Positions 10,586-20,542 of a stretch of 64,000 nt of DNA are shown here, piece after piece. The stretch lies in assembly GCF_014529535.1 (NCBI RefSeq), contig NW_023503608.1, positions 10,962,501 to 11,026,500 of the forward strand, written 5' to 3'. The DNA comes from Bradysia coprophila. Lineage: Eukaryota; Arthropoda; Insecta; Diptera; Sciaridae. Both the position numbers and the translations under genes were made by a program. How positions within the stretch are numbered: the first letter of the stretch is position 1; each line of letters begins with the position of its first letter. The notes beneath the pieces were generated by a model. That model ran no database searches. It saw only the letters and a program-made list of their open reading frames with translations, and had not been told where the DNA came from.

Positions 10586-11860
10586 CTAATGTGAACGCAA
10601 TGCAGGTCCACTGTAGAAAGCTGGTCCATGATTGTAAGCGGCATATGGCAAAGCATTGTATGATGGAGCTTCATAAGCAGCATAGGCTCCTGAACCGTGA
10701 ACAGCATAAGATGCTGGACCTTGAACAGCATAAGATGCTGGACCTTGAACAGCATAAGCTGCTGGACCTTGAACAGCATAAGCTGCTGGAGCTTGAACAG
10801 CATAAGCTGATGGAGCTTGAACAGCATAAGCTGCTGGAGCTTGAACAGCATAAGCTGATGGAGCTTGAACAGCATAAGCTGCTGGAGCTTGAACAGCATA
10901 AGCTGATGGACCTTGAATAGTATAGGCATTTGGTGCAGGAACGGTTTTCAATAATGGAGCTGCTTTGTAAACTGGGGCTGGTGCCGAAACAATAGTGGTC
11001 TTAGCAACTGGTGTAATGACTGGAGTTGCTACAGCGGCAGTATTGTGAACAACTGATGAACTGTGATGTGATACAGACGATGGTACATGTTCAACGTATT
11101 CAGCAACTTTAGCGTATGCTGCTGGTGCGTGGATTTCGGGGCGAACTTCAACGATTTCATGTTCAATTCCACGAACTTCCTTCAATATTGGAGCAGGAGC
11201 AATAACTGGAGCAGAATGTAAAACTGGGGCTGGTGCCGAAACAATAGTGGTCTTAGCAACTGGTGTAATAACTGGAGTTGCTACAGCGGCTGTGCTGTGG
11301 ACAACCGATGAACTGTGGTGTGATACAGATGATGGTACGTGTTCGACGACTTCGGCAACTTTAGCGTATTCCTGTTGGTGTACTACTTGTTTCAAGACTG
11401 GAGCAATATATTGTGCTTCACGAATTTCCTCAACGATAGGTGTAGCTTCGACGATGGTTCTTGCTGGGGCAGCAACAACTTGGGCAGAATGCAAAATTGG
11501 AGCAGGTGCTGAAACAATAGTTGTCTTAGCAACCGGTGTGATGACTGGTGTTGCTACAGCAGCACTGCTGTGGACAACTGAAGAACTGTGATGAGAAACG
11601 GACGATGGCACATGTTCAACGTATTCTGCTACTTTAGCAAGAGCAGGTTGTTCAACCAACACAGGTGAGGCAGCAGCATATGTAGCAACGGGGCCTGCAT
11701 ATGCATACTGATCTGCACCGTGAATTCCGCTTGGTGCTGCTGTGCCGCAAGCAATCAATGCACTTAGAACGACCTTTAGAATAAGAACAAAGTAAGTAAA
11801 ACTGTAAAGACTTTCTTCCCTGTCTCCTGGCTGAACTGATAAACTCACCAATTGAAACAT
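10586..11860 (-). CDS. Large low-complexity cuticular protein with retinin-like modules and octapeptide repeats
   Basis: Exon 1 is 11860-11849 (MFQL, donor GTGAGT). Exon 2 is 11773-10586 after acceptor TTCTAAAG. The spliced product is 399 residues. The signal peptide MFQLVVLSALIACGTAAPSG is completed only by splicing. Three ~50-residue modules follow, each carrying VEHVPSSVSHHSSSVVH and a P-V-A-K-T-T-I-V-S tail. This resembles the conserved C-terminal region of the insect retinin family, whose members occur in cornea and cuticle. The C-terminal third holds ten copies of an octapeptide of the AYAVQAPA type, then a Tyr/Ala-rich end. No R&R chitin-binding motif is present. The role is structural and extracellular. 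The 75-nt intron is a multiple of three and free of in-frame stops, so unspliced RNA would also stay open. Confidence 0.88.
   Translation of the reverse strand: MFQLVSLSVQPGDREESLYSFTYFVLILKVVLSALIACGTAAPSGIHGADQYAYAGPVATYAAASPVLVEQPALAKVAEYVEHVPSSVSHHSSSVVHSSAAVATPVITPVAKTTIVSAPAPILHSAQVVAAPARTIVEATPIVEEIREAQYIAPVLKQVVHQQEYAKVAEVVEHVPSSVSHHSSSVVHSTAAVATPVITPVAKTTIVSAPAPVLHSAPVIAPAPILKEVRGIEHEIVEVRPEIHAPAAYAKVAEYVEHVPSSVSHHSSSVVHNTAAVATPVITPVAKTTIVSAPAPVYKAAPLLKTVPAPNAYTIQGPSAYAVQAPAAYAVQAPSAYAVQAPAAYAVQAPSAYAVQAPAAYAVQGPAAYAVQGPASYAVQGPASYAVHGSGAYAAYEAPSYNALPYAAYNHGPAFYSGPALRSH
10680..10925 (-). repeat. 24-bp tandem repeat inside a cuticular gene
   Basis: Ten in-frame 24-bp units encode octapeptides (AYAVQ followed by AP or GP, then A or S). 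In the middle, A-ending and S-ending units alternate strictly, which points to growth by 48-bp steps. Confidence 0.92.
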
Positions 11861-11915
11861 CTTGGCTAGAATTACTTTTGCGCTACGATTGTAACTCAAT
11901 CGAACTCGACAAATA

Positions 11916-11954
11916 GACTGATACTATTGAGTGAATTCTTATTGGCTTTATATA
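11916..11954 (-). promoter_or_regulatory. TATA box and initiator of the 10586-11860 gene
   Basis: TATATAAAG lies at 11954-11946 on the minus strand and TCAGTC, a good arthropod initiator, at 11921-11916. The predicted start A at 11919 sits about 31-35 bp from the TATA box. Confidence 0.75.
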
Positions 11955-12721
11955 CGCACCACCATAGTGACTGTATGTATTGTAATTCTTTGTGAATGTC
12001 TTTAGATAATGTCAATCCACATTGTGGAGTTGCTCACTTGAGAAAACTACTCCTACCGGATCCGCATACATTATTGTTGAGAGAAGTGAATTAAAAAAAT
12101 AAAATAAAATAAAAACATTTTGTCATGTACCAGTCGAAGTAAATTTCTGCGACTGACCATGAATTTTATTTCAATCTCATTAAAATCCAAAGGTAAATTT
12201 TTGCTCTGGTTTTATGACGTCGAAGATCTAAATACTTTTTTCCTCGACTTCATTTAAATGTGATCGGATATTGTATACAGTGTTGTTGATATCTTACTCG
12301 TTTTTTGTAAGCAATTTTATATACTAACATTAAATGTTAACCACAATACAACAATTACTGGTAGTTGAACGGAGGTATTAAGGTGATTCTACTCTTTGTT
12401 CTCTCATGTGTATACATTTGTCCATTTTAGGTAATGCATATAATTATTGGTTACCGTGTGCATGGGTGTCTAATACATTTTCTTGTTTACATTTAATTAA
12501 ATTGTTGAAACTGTCGTTGTATAAATTGAAGACCAGCCAATTATTTAATAAACTTATTAATCACCATGTTCTTGAGATTCATACGAACAAGTTCATGTCA
12601 TTTTTTTAGTTTAGACTTTTTTAAGTTTTACCATTATGTGTTGCGAAATATTTGTTCTTGTTCTAGATTAATGTGCAATAAAATAATCTCAAAGTCATTT
12701 TTTTAATAGTACATTACTGCT

Positions 12722-12801
12722 ATAAGGCTGTATATAAGAGACGTGTACGTATACGAGAGCTTGCGCAAGTATTAGTACTAGTCTCTTATATACAGCCTTA
12801 T
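12722..12801. repeat. Perfect 21-bp inverted repeat
   Basis: ATAAGGCTGTATATAAGAGA plus C (12722-12742) pairs exactly with 12781-12801 across a 38-bp spacer. The AATAGTACATTACT just upstream also precedes the foldback at 18395, so both may be ends of one element family. Confidence 0.85.
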
Positions 12802-13222
12802 ATCTATCTAGAACGATAATCTCGAGCTTATCTCCCTAGGGAGTTTTTACGTATCTCGATATATCTGTTCTCGGCAGATAAAATATGGTATCGTGGCGAA
12901 ATGAATTGTGTTAATATTAAGCTAACTTGCGTCACTCCCGCTAATTCTCTTCAGTTTACCATTTCTTATCACCCTACTATTCCTCGGTTTATGATGCCTT
13001 TGTTTATTTTTCTGTAAGTATTGACCTGGCATTGTAGGCAATACCTATAACATAGAGTGTTCGGTTTTGCAAATGCCAGTTATGCCAGAAAAAAACTGGC
13101 GGCCGAAAAAAATACTGATCACTGGCGCACTGATTACAAAAAGAAATAGTTATTTACATGAGTGATCACTCTAAAATGTGACTTTTCATTTTTATCCCGA
13201 GTTTAGTCATATATATATATAT

Positions 13223-13278
13223 TACACACTTGTTACGAAGAAGTCGAGGCTTGCCGAGACTGATAGTGACAAGAGTGT
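13223..13278. repeat. Hairpin with GAGGC...GCCGAG apex
   Basis: ACACTTGTTAC pairs with GTGACAAGAGTGT around CGAGGCTTGCCGAG. The 20-nt CTTTTCATTTTTATCCCGAG motif just upstream (near 13183) recurs near 22906, marking a dispersed family. Confidence 0.6.
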
Positions 13279-13541
13279 ACTCTATTTTATCACATAAGCG
13301 AAAACGAGACAACAACATAGACCTGAAGTGTAATGTTTGAATTAAACTTCTAGTGAAGTAATTTTGACATCCGAACACCGCGCGTATGTGATAATAGTTA
13401 TTTGTATAGCAAGCAATTCGCGGGGCGAAAGCTTTCTTTACATTTCTTTACATTTCTTTACATTCGGTCCTCTTAGCAAGCATACAAAACTTAATACGTA
13501 ACTCTTTCGGCCAACTCAATCGATACGTAATAGGTTTTTGT

Positions 13542-13905
13542 GTATCTGTTTTGGACGATTGTTTTTAGGCAATTTCGCGAGTTGTAGCCCGAACGAAGTG
13601 AGGGCTACATGCGAAAGTGCCTAAAATCAATCGTCCAAAATAGATACTCAAAAAATTTTTCATGTAAGGGGTCGAAAACCCAAGAAAAATCTCGAAACTC
13701 CCTCATTTTCGGCCCCGACACATGAAAATAACTATTACGTATCTGTTGTGGACGGTATATTTTAGGCAATTTCGCGGGTTTTAGCCCGAATGAAGTGAGG
13801 GCGACAAGTGAAAGTGCCTAAAATAAACCGTACGCAACAGATACAATTTTTCATGCTGAGAGCTTAATTTACGAGAAAAATTCCGTAATTTATGCCCAAG
13901 GCATG
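13542..13905 (+). mobile_element. Tandem H1-H2-H1'-H2' hairpin-module element
   Basis: Four hairpins sit in a row. H1 (13542-13647) runs from GTATCTG to GATAC, with an apex GTAGCCC-loop-GGGCTAC. H2 (13661-13724) is closed by CATG...CATG. H1' (13739-13844) and H2' (13852-13905) are diverged second copies. H1 and H1' are both 106 bp. The whole is two ~190-bp units in tandem with no coding capacity. It is either a MITE-like non-autonomous element or a structured satellite; I know no named family it fits. Confidence 0.75.
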
Positions 13906-14381
13906 AAAAATGTATTTATTTCTCAAAGTACCCGTGGCGCCTAAAATGTAAAAGGCAACCCTGCTTAAGATACAGACGACTAGCTGTGTCACATCACATC
14001 TGCATCACGACTTTAAGTCTTTACGAAAAATATGTAACTTACAGCTTGATAAAGTTTTTTTGTCATTGCTTTACAGATTTTTCTGAACAAGGATCATAAC
14101 CGTTAACCTTTCAGAGACCGAAAGTAGTGGCAGTAATCGAATTTATTACTTGATTTGAAGTATTTTCGACGGACTGAAATAAATCCATCACTCATTTACT
14201 TTAACATTTATTTTGCAACACAACGAGCTATTTACTTTTACGTTATTCTTGATACAAGGTTCAGGTGAGGCTGAAGTGTTGCTGTTTATCCTACATTTTC
14301 GAATACCTCCGGTATTTTCAGATCTAAAATCGGAGTAATAGTAAAACCAGGGCATCAAAAAATATTTTCGTTTCTATGTTG

Positions 14382-14562
14382 AAAGGCATAAAATATTTCA
14401 GATGATGCATTCTTCTTCATCTGGCTGCACCCAAAAAAACTCGTTTTCCGTGAATGACTGTGCGAATGACCCCGCGAAAATTGAGTTTTCTTGTCGATAG
14501 TGTCACGCAAATATCCCTCATGTAATCGACCATTTTCGCAGGGGCCAAATTGATATGTCACG
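14382..14562 (-). repeat. Dispersed repeat, inverted copy of 54944-55116
   Basis: The reverse complement matches 54944-55116 over about 175 bp with some 85% identity by eye. Shared landmarks include AATTTGGCCCCTGCGAAAAT and GCAGCCAGATGAAG. Confidence 0.8.
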
Positions 14563-16069
14563 ACATGGAATAACATTGAAAATATAGAAAAGGATTTGTG
14601 TATTGCAGTTTAATCTATTAGTAGACAATAAATCTGCTACTTCATTTGTGGAACGGGTCTCCTAGGTTAATACAAAATCTATTTTTTGAATAATTTATCA
14701 CGCCTTTCTATAAAACTCTAGCCAGAGCTCATAGCTTATTACTGTCGTCGTTGCCGATAACAGATGACTACTTTTTTCTTATAGACCATTCATGAGAATC
14801 ATTATAAAACTTCGTACTAAAATTTAAATCAGACCAAAACAATTACTTTCTCTTTTAACTCTTTTAAATGTTTACTTTAGAATCCTTCTGTAAGAGTTTA
14901 TTTAAATCCTACCTCGAATTAAATAAAAAATAAAAATAGCTTCCTAGAATTTCGGCCTTAGGTAATGAAAATAATGTAAAAATAAAGGTAACAGAATGAT
15001 GCATAATTTCCTTAACTAAAAGTCAGGGTCTTACACCAAAAAATACCGAGAAATGTGGTTAACAAAATACGTTCACTACAATTGAAAATGTAGGAAATGT
15101 TACGAAAAACGATAACCATTTTTGGTTGAGAACACTGCAACTCGAATAATTCTCAACCAATTTTTTTAAATGCGAGGAATTAAAATCCTGGTTCGAAGAT
15201 GGGCTATGAGGGACTATGGATTTAGCTATCAAATTTGACAGTCAAATTTCGAGGTGATGGTCACGCAGACTTAATATGTAAAATCCAAAGAGATTTCTAC
15301 TATATTTTTATGAACGATTGAGATGGCATGGTGGCATTTTTAAACATGTAAGGTTAATATATAATTTTTGGGTTCCGACTACCACCAGCGCCATATACCC
15401 TCTCGTAAAAATGGTCGTTTAAGATCAGTCAAGGGACTCAACCCATCTACAAGATGGGGTCAGTAAAAATTGCATTTGACTTGTTGGGATTCTGAAAGTT
15501 TAATTATAATTTTAAAAATTGCAGTGTAACGGTGGTGAAATTAGACGCAAGTAATGTTTGCTAAAATAAATTTTAAGGCGTGGAATCATTCGGACCTTAC
15601 AAAAAGTTTCAGCTTTATCCAAAATTCGTACGAAGCAAATTCGTAATTATATCAACAAAATAAGAGTAGATGGATTTGTTTTTAAGTTTAATAGCCTAGG
15701 GGAAAAATTGAATTTTCATCTTTTTTTGCCGAGGTTAAATACATAATTTTTCACAAGAAAGAAAGACCCATCTACATTGTGAAAAAATATTTTCATTTCT
15801 TTTGTGGGATCGAAAACTTAAAAAAAAACATTCCAAGGAATTGCGAAAAGTAGAAATGTTGTTTGTTATTGACGTGTTGTTTTTGTTCGTTTAACCTGTT
15901 ACAGACGGCTGTCATCTGTTATCGACAACGACAGCAATAATAAACGACAAATGAGGTCTTACACGTATAGCAAAAAGCATGGTCAAAACAAATGAAGTAA
16001 AAGATTTCTGAAATCAATCTCTGAAAATCTTCGATCAAATGAAGTAATAGATTAGATAGTAATAGTATA

Positions 16070-16196
16070 CTACTTCCGAGGTTCCAAGTTGTGTATTTGA
16101 TCAAATAACAACTTGGAACCTCGTAAGTACAATGCTTTATGTGATTAGGCAATGCAAATGAAAATGAAACATGCCGTAACACGTAAAACTGTTTAT
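16070..16196 (-). repeat. Foldback repeat, apex-deleted copy
   Basis: Arms 16073-16100 and 16101-16127 (CGAGGTTCCAAGTTGTGTAT and partner) meet with almost no loop. The following ~70 bp match the flank of the copy at 32264-32432 in reverse orientation. That copy has about 47 extra bases at the apex. The repeat abuts a partial inverted-end element beginning AACCTGTTACAGACGGC at 15893. Confidence 0.82.
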
Positions 16197-16429
16197 ATTT
16201 GCCTGACATTTGCCTGTTAAATAAGGACATCATTATAGGGTAAATTAAAATACAAAATTTGAGAAAATAATTTAATTGTTTATTCTGATGTTTCCTAATC
16301 TTTCATTGTGAACAATAGGAAACACATTTTTTGCCAATTGAGCTGCTTTCGCATATTTTTTTACAATGGTCAGTCAATATTTAATATAATATGCACTGAT
16401 TCCAAGCTGATTTAACTGCAACGAACGAA

Positions 16430-17001
16430 TCAATGGTGGAGAGCGTAGCTGTGTGCGTAGCTAGAATAGATTGGTGCGTTGTGTGCATAGCTGGTATAGA
16501 TTGGTGCGCTGTATGCAATTGGAGCGGCATGCACAACTGGGGCAGCATGCACAACTGGGGCAGCGTGTACAACTGGAGCCAAAACAGAGTGTACAACTGG
16601 TTTGCTGTGATAGTCTGTGCGGCTTTGATGTGACACAGCTGTGGGGATGTGTTCAACTACAGCGCTAACATGGTATTCTGGCTCAACAACAGCTACTGAT
16701 TCGTAAGCAATTGGGGCTTCATGATAGAGACCACTTGGAGCAGCAGCAGCAACGGCAATGAAAACAGACAACACCAACTGAAAATTTAACAAAAAAAAAA
16801 CAAGAATAAGAAATCTTTATTTTAATGATTCAATCAATCCAAAAATTAAACTAGATCAAATGTACAGCTACACAAACATTGCACTCAAATCGATTGCATA
16901 TATCCTGGACTTTTATGCAATCACTGTTGATTTTTATTTTCACAGAACAAAAACTGCATTTAAATTGTTTGTTTAATTATATCACTCACCAACTTGAACA
17001 T
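16430..17001 (-). CDS. Retinin-like cuticular protein, copy A
   Basis: Exon 1 is 17001-16990 (MFKL, donor GTGAGT) and exon 2 is 16777-16430 (acceptor TTTTCAG), giving 119 residues. The signal peptide is MFKLLVLSVFIAVAAAAPSG. The central block YHVSAVVEHIPTAVSHQSR is the conserved core of insect retinin-type cuticular proteins. The C-terminus is made of VVHAAP and APIYSSYAH repeats. The protein should be secreted and laid down in cuticle or corneal lens; tissue cannot be read from sequence. It is the duplicate of the gene at 19874-20436. This copy has an extra VVHAAP unit and a different end (ALHH). Confidence 0.9.
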
Positions 17002-17069
17002 TTTGATTTTGATTTGGAATGTCTTGAAGATCTGTGTTGAAACTGTAGTAAGTTTGTAGTCGGAACTAT

Positions 17070-17107
17070 GACTGATACAGTTGCTGAACAATAATGGTCT
17101 TTTTATA
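17070..17107 (-). promoter_or_regulatory. TATA box and initiator of copy A
   Basis: TATAAA lies at 17107-17102 and TCAGTC at 17075-17070, 34 bp from TATA start to predicted start A. Confidence 0.78.
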
Positions 17108-17109
17108 CC

Positions 17110-19720
17110 CATCAAGCAAAAAACTATCTCTCCTTCAAATTAACATTGATATTATTACGCGCGATACCACATAAAGTTATTATTAACATATACTTTACCA
17201 AACCAAAAGCAAGAGTAATGACAATGAGAGTTAACTATTACTGGGTATGTGTTTTTCAATGTTCACATGTATAACGAAACAAGAAGAAACGAAAAAAAAA
17301 GTTAAACGGTAAAACAGCGAGCAACACTATAAATGAATTGTTTTCGTAAAAAAATACCATTGAATATGAACTGCCACTTTTGAGATTTGTATGTACCAAA
17401 AACATCAAAGTACGGAACATTTTCACGATGTAAACAGTGTAAAAAATTCGGTTTTTTGTATGTGTGTAATTTAATGAAGTTCTCAATGAACGAATCGTTA
17501 ATTAATTACACGATTAGCAGGTATACCTAAATAAATTTACTCAAAATAACAGACATGACAAAAATTAGTCTTTCCTTCCTGATACAACTACGCAAACAGT
17601 TCTTATATTGTTTTCTTGAAAATGTGTAATCACATAGAAAAATAGAACAGGTTTTCCAATTTGTTAGGATTAATAGGCAATTGCCTTTGTTTCTAACGTT
17701 TTTTTTTTCAAGAATTTTTTTCAGAAACAATGTTGAAGAGGGAAGAGTTTTTTTGTGAAAATAAACAGTTTTCTAAAGTACTAAATAAAGAAACATAATG
17801 AAATTCCCTTCTGTAAATTTACAGTTTCGCACAAGTCTAAAATGAACTGAACTGAAATGAACCTAAAAATAGTCACATTTTCATAGAAATTTAAGAAAAT
17901 ATTCGGCAGATGGATCTAAGAATATAAAAATGCCAAGAAAAATTTCATCAAGGATCTTAGATAATATTTTTACGGTCTCTATACCATGCGAAAGTGGACC
18001 ATTACATAGCAATTTGCCCCCTGCGAAAATAATTCATTATATGTGGACTATTTGTCGCTCATTTTTATTTTGTTTCTTGTTGATTGTTTGACAGGTTGTA
18101 AACTAGAACTCATGGGATGATGCTACGTTTACTTCGGAAACAACCTGGTGATACTCGTTAACTCGATACTCGTGTTTTTGAGTAATTTTCTTCGGCAGCA
18201 GTTTTTCTACAAGTGTAGTTGTATACCTCTGATATACAGATACAGACTCTACACTTCTCGAAAAGACATTTAACGAAGCGTACTCCTCAAAAACACACTT
18301 GGGGGAATTGCTTTCATCACAAAATTGTTACCTCATGTAAATAATTACTTTCGAAGCATCCAATAATAGTACATTACTATGCAAGGGAAGTAAAGTGATA
18401 TCTCGTATCCAGATGAGAAAAAGTATCCGAGGGCGGCAGCCCGAGGTACTTTTACTCATCGTGATACGAGATATCACTTTATTTTCCGTGTGTAGTACGA
18501 CGTTTTACTATGCGAGTGATGTAAAGGTTATTGCCTATACATGTAATAGCCTTATTACATGCACCAGCATAGTAAAACCTATTATAATAACTAGTTGTTG
18601 ATTCAATATGTGGCATTGTTGCTGTGAACTCAAAAAACAACACAATTTGTTCTTCATCTATGGCCAGTTAAATGTCGAAGGAATTTATAAAATAAAAAGA
18701 GTGGAACCAGATACCAAACAACATCAGGATTATACGACAAGCTCTGCCTAATGCAGTCTTATATGGCTTGTTTAAAAAATGAAGGAAAATATTTGAAATC
18801 AATCTCCCGAAAATACTTAGAATCTAAGACTTAGATCATCACATGAAGTAATAGATCCAACAGTAAAATTGCTAATATACCGCTAATACTTGTCGACTAT
18901 GAAAAGGTTAAAAAATGCAAAAATTCTTGAGTATGTACAATATTGTTTTTGAACATTAGCAGTACAAGTTTGCATTTTTGTAATTTTATAGGGACTATCT
19001 CTTATGCTATTTTGTCAAGAAAACAATTTGTAGAGCAAGTGGAGGAGCGATTTTCAGCATTTCTCCAGCAACACAGGTAAACATACTCATGCCTGATAAA
19101 CATACTCAAATAAGCTCACGTGTTCGTTTACGAATCGTAATTTAATCCTGTGTGCAAATGTTTACAAATGCCTTTTGGCATGCACTGGGTGTATAGTAAC
19201 GGTTTGTTTTAGTTCCTTTTATTGTGCTTTTTTTTGAAGTCTTTGTCAGTTTTGCGATTTTTGTTTTGTGTTGCTTCGTTTTCGCAATCTTCGCAAGTGA
19301 AAATAACAAAATAGAGCAATTATAGCGGATGTTGTATAAAATTTTGTGAGTCTAGTAATATCTGGAAGCTGTGCAGCATTTTTTATTTTAATGCCTGACC
19401 ATCATGACGATGTGAATGCTTACATTTACTTAATCGTATAAAATAATGTTTCCTTGCTTGTCTGACAACATGTAACTCATTTGAAAATGTCAGTAACTCT
19501 TTGATATAAGACCTAATTAGGCTGTTTTGTGATCTTCTTAATCAAAAAATTGTTGTATTATATTAACCGAATTGTTCGACCAAACCGATAGCAGTGAAAC
19601 ATCGGCACATTCCATCTTGGCATGTCTTCGGATGTCGAAAAGATTTAGTAAATATCTTCGATTTTCGTAGCGTTTTCTATGTTTGTCTGCGAATAAGGGT
19701 GTTTCTCGAAAAGTGACAAT
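17110..19720. other. Intergenic between the duplicated cuticular genes
   Basis: No gene recognised. It contains the compound foldback at 18364-18600 and otherwise AT-rich sequence. Confidence 0.5.
18364..18600. repeat. Compound foldback repeat
   Basis: TAAAGTGATATCTCGTATC (18391-18409) pairs with its complement ending near 18481, around an apex GAGGGCGGCAGCCCGAGG. A second inverted pair follows: GTTTTACTATGC near 18511 and GCATAGTAAAAC near 18567. No coding capacity. Confidence 0.8.
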
Positions 19721-19873
19721 TGAAATACAAAATTTGTGAAAATAATTTATTCGTTGTTTCCTAATCTTTCATTGTGAACAATAGGAAACACTTTTTGCCA
19801 ATTGAGCTGCTTTCGCATTTTTTTTACAATGGTCAGTCAAATTTATTACATGCACTGGTTCCAAGCTGATTTA

Positions 19874-20436
19874 TTACCATGAACGAATCAATGGTGAGCC
19901 GGAATAGATTGGTGCGCTGTGTGCATAGCTAGAATAGACTGGTGCGCTATGAGCATAGCTAGAATAGATTGGTGCGCTGTATGTAATTGGAGCGGCGTGC
20001 ACAGCTGGGGCAGCATGTACAACTGGAGCCAAAACAGAGTGTACGACTGGTTTGCTATGGTAGTCAGTGCGGCTTTGATGTGACACAGCTGTGGGGATGT
20101 GTTCAACTACAGTGCCGACATGATATTCTGGCTCAACAACAGCGACGGATTCGTAGGCAATTGGGGCTTCATGATAGAGACCACTTGGAGCAGCAGCAGC
20201 AACGGCAATGAAAACAGATAACACCAACTGAAAATTTGACAAAAGACGATGATTAAAGACGAGACCTTTGTATTTCAATCACTACAGAAATAAAACTGAA
20301 TCGGATGCACGGCTACACAAATATTGCACTCAAATTGATTGCATATATCCTCAGTTTGTACAATCACTCTTTTCTTCACAAAACAAAAACTGCATTCAAA
20401 TTGTGTGTATGTAACAACACTCACCAACTTGAACAT
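19874..20436 (-). CDS. Retinin-like cuticular protein, copy B
   Basis: Exon 1 is 20436-20425 (MFKL) and exon 2 is 20227-19874 after TTTTCAG, giving 121 residues. Signal peptide and the VVEHIPTAVSHQSR core are identical to copy A. The tail has three APIYSSYAH-type units and ends in GSPLIRSW. Differences from copy A are mostly repeat-number changes in the tail, as expected from slippage after a recent duplication. The same TATA and initiator layout is kept, so both copies are probably expressed together. Confidence 0.9.
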
Positions 20437-20504
20437 TTTGATTTTGATTTGGAATGTCTTGAAGATCTGTGTTGAAACTGTATTAAGTTTGTAGTCGGAA
20501 CTAT

Positions 20505-20542
20505 GACTGATACAGTTGCTGAATAACAATGGGTCTTTTATA
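20505..20542 (-). promoter_or_regulatory. TATA box and initiator of copy B
   Basis: TATAAA at 20542-20537 and TCAGTC at 20510-20505, with the same 34-bp spacing as copy A. Confidence 0.78.

Larger units (their letters stand above)
12000..16240. other. Intergenic, rich in hairpin repeats
   Basis: No gene recognised. It contains the repeats listed at 12722, 13223, 13542 and 14382, three copies of a 10-bp unit CATTTCTTTA at about 13434-13464, and a partial inverted-end element starting at 15893. The stretch 14600-15890 holds nothing I recognise. Confidence 0.5.
16248..17110 (-). repeat. Duplicated segment, copy A (gene plus flanks)
   Basis: This segment, from the 3' flank through gene and promoter, is repeated at 19725-20545 in the same orientation. 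Promoter, first exon, most of exon 2 and 3' flank are all conserved; the intron is less so. Confidence 0.85.

Noticed and set aside
10558..10929. Long antisense and alternate-frame ORFs over the cuticular repeat
   Set aside because: A 24-bp repeat keeps every frame without a stop periodic and open; these are shadows of the real minus-strand gene.
16433..16668. Plus-strand ORFs over the retinin-like gene (also 19987-20211)
   Set aside because: Antisense shadows of repetitive coding sequence; no promoter or domain.
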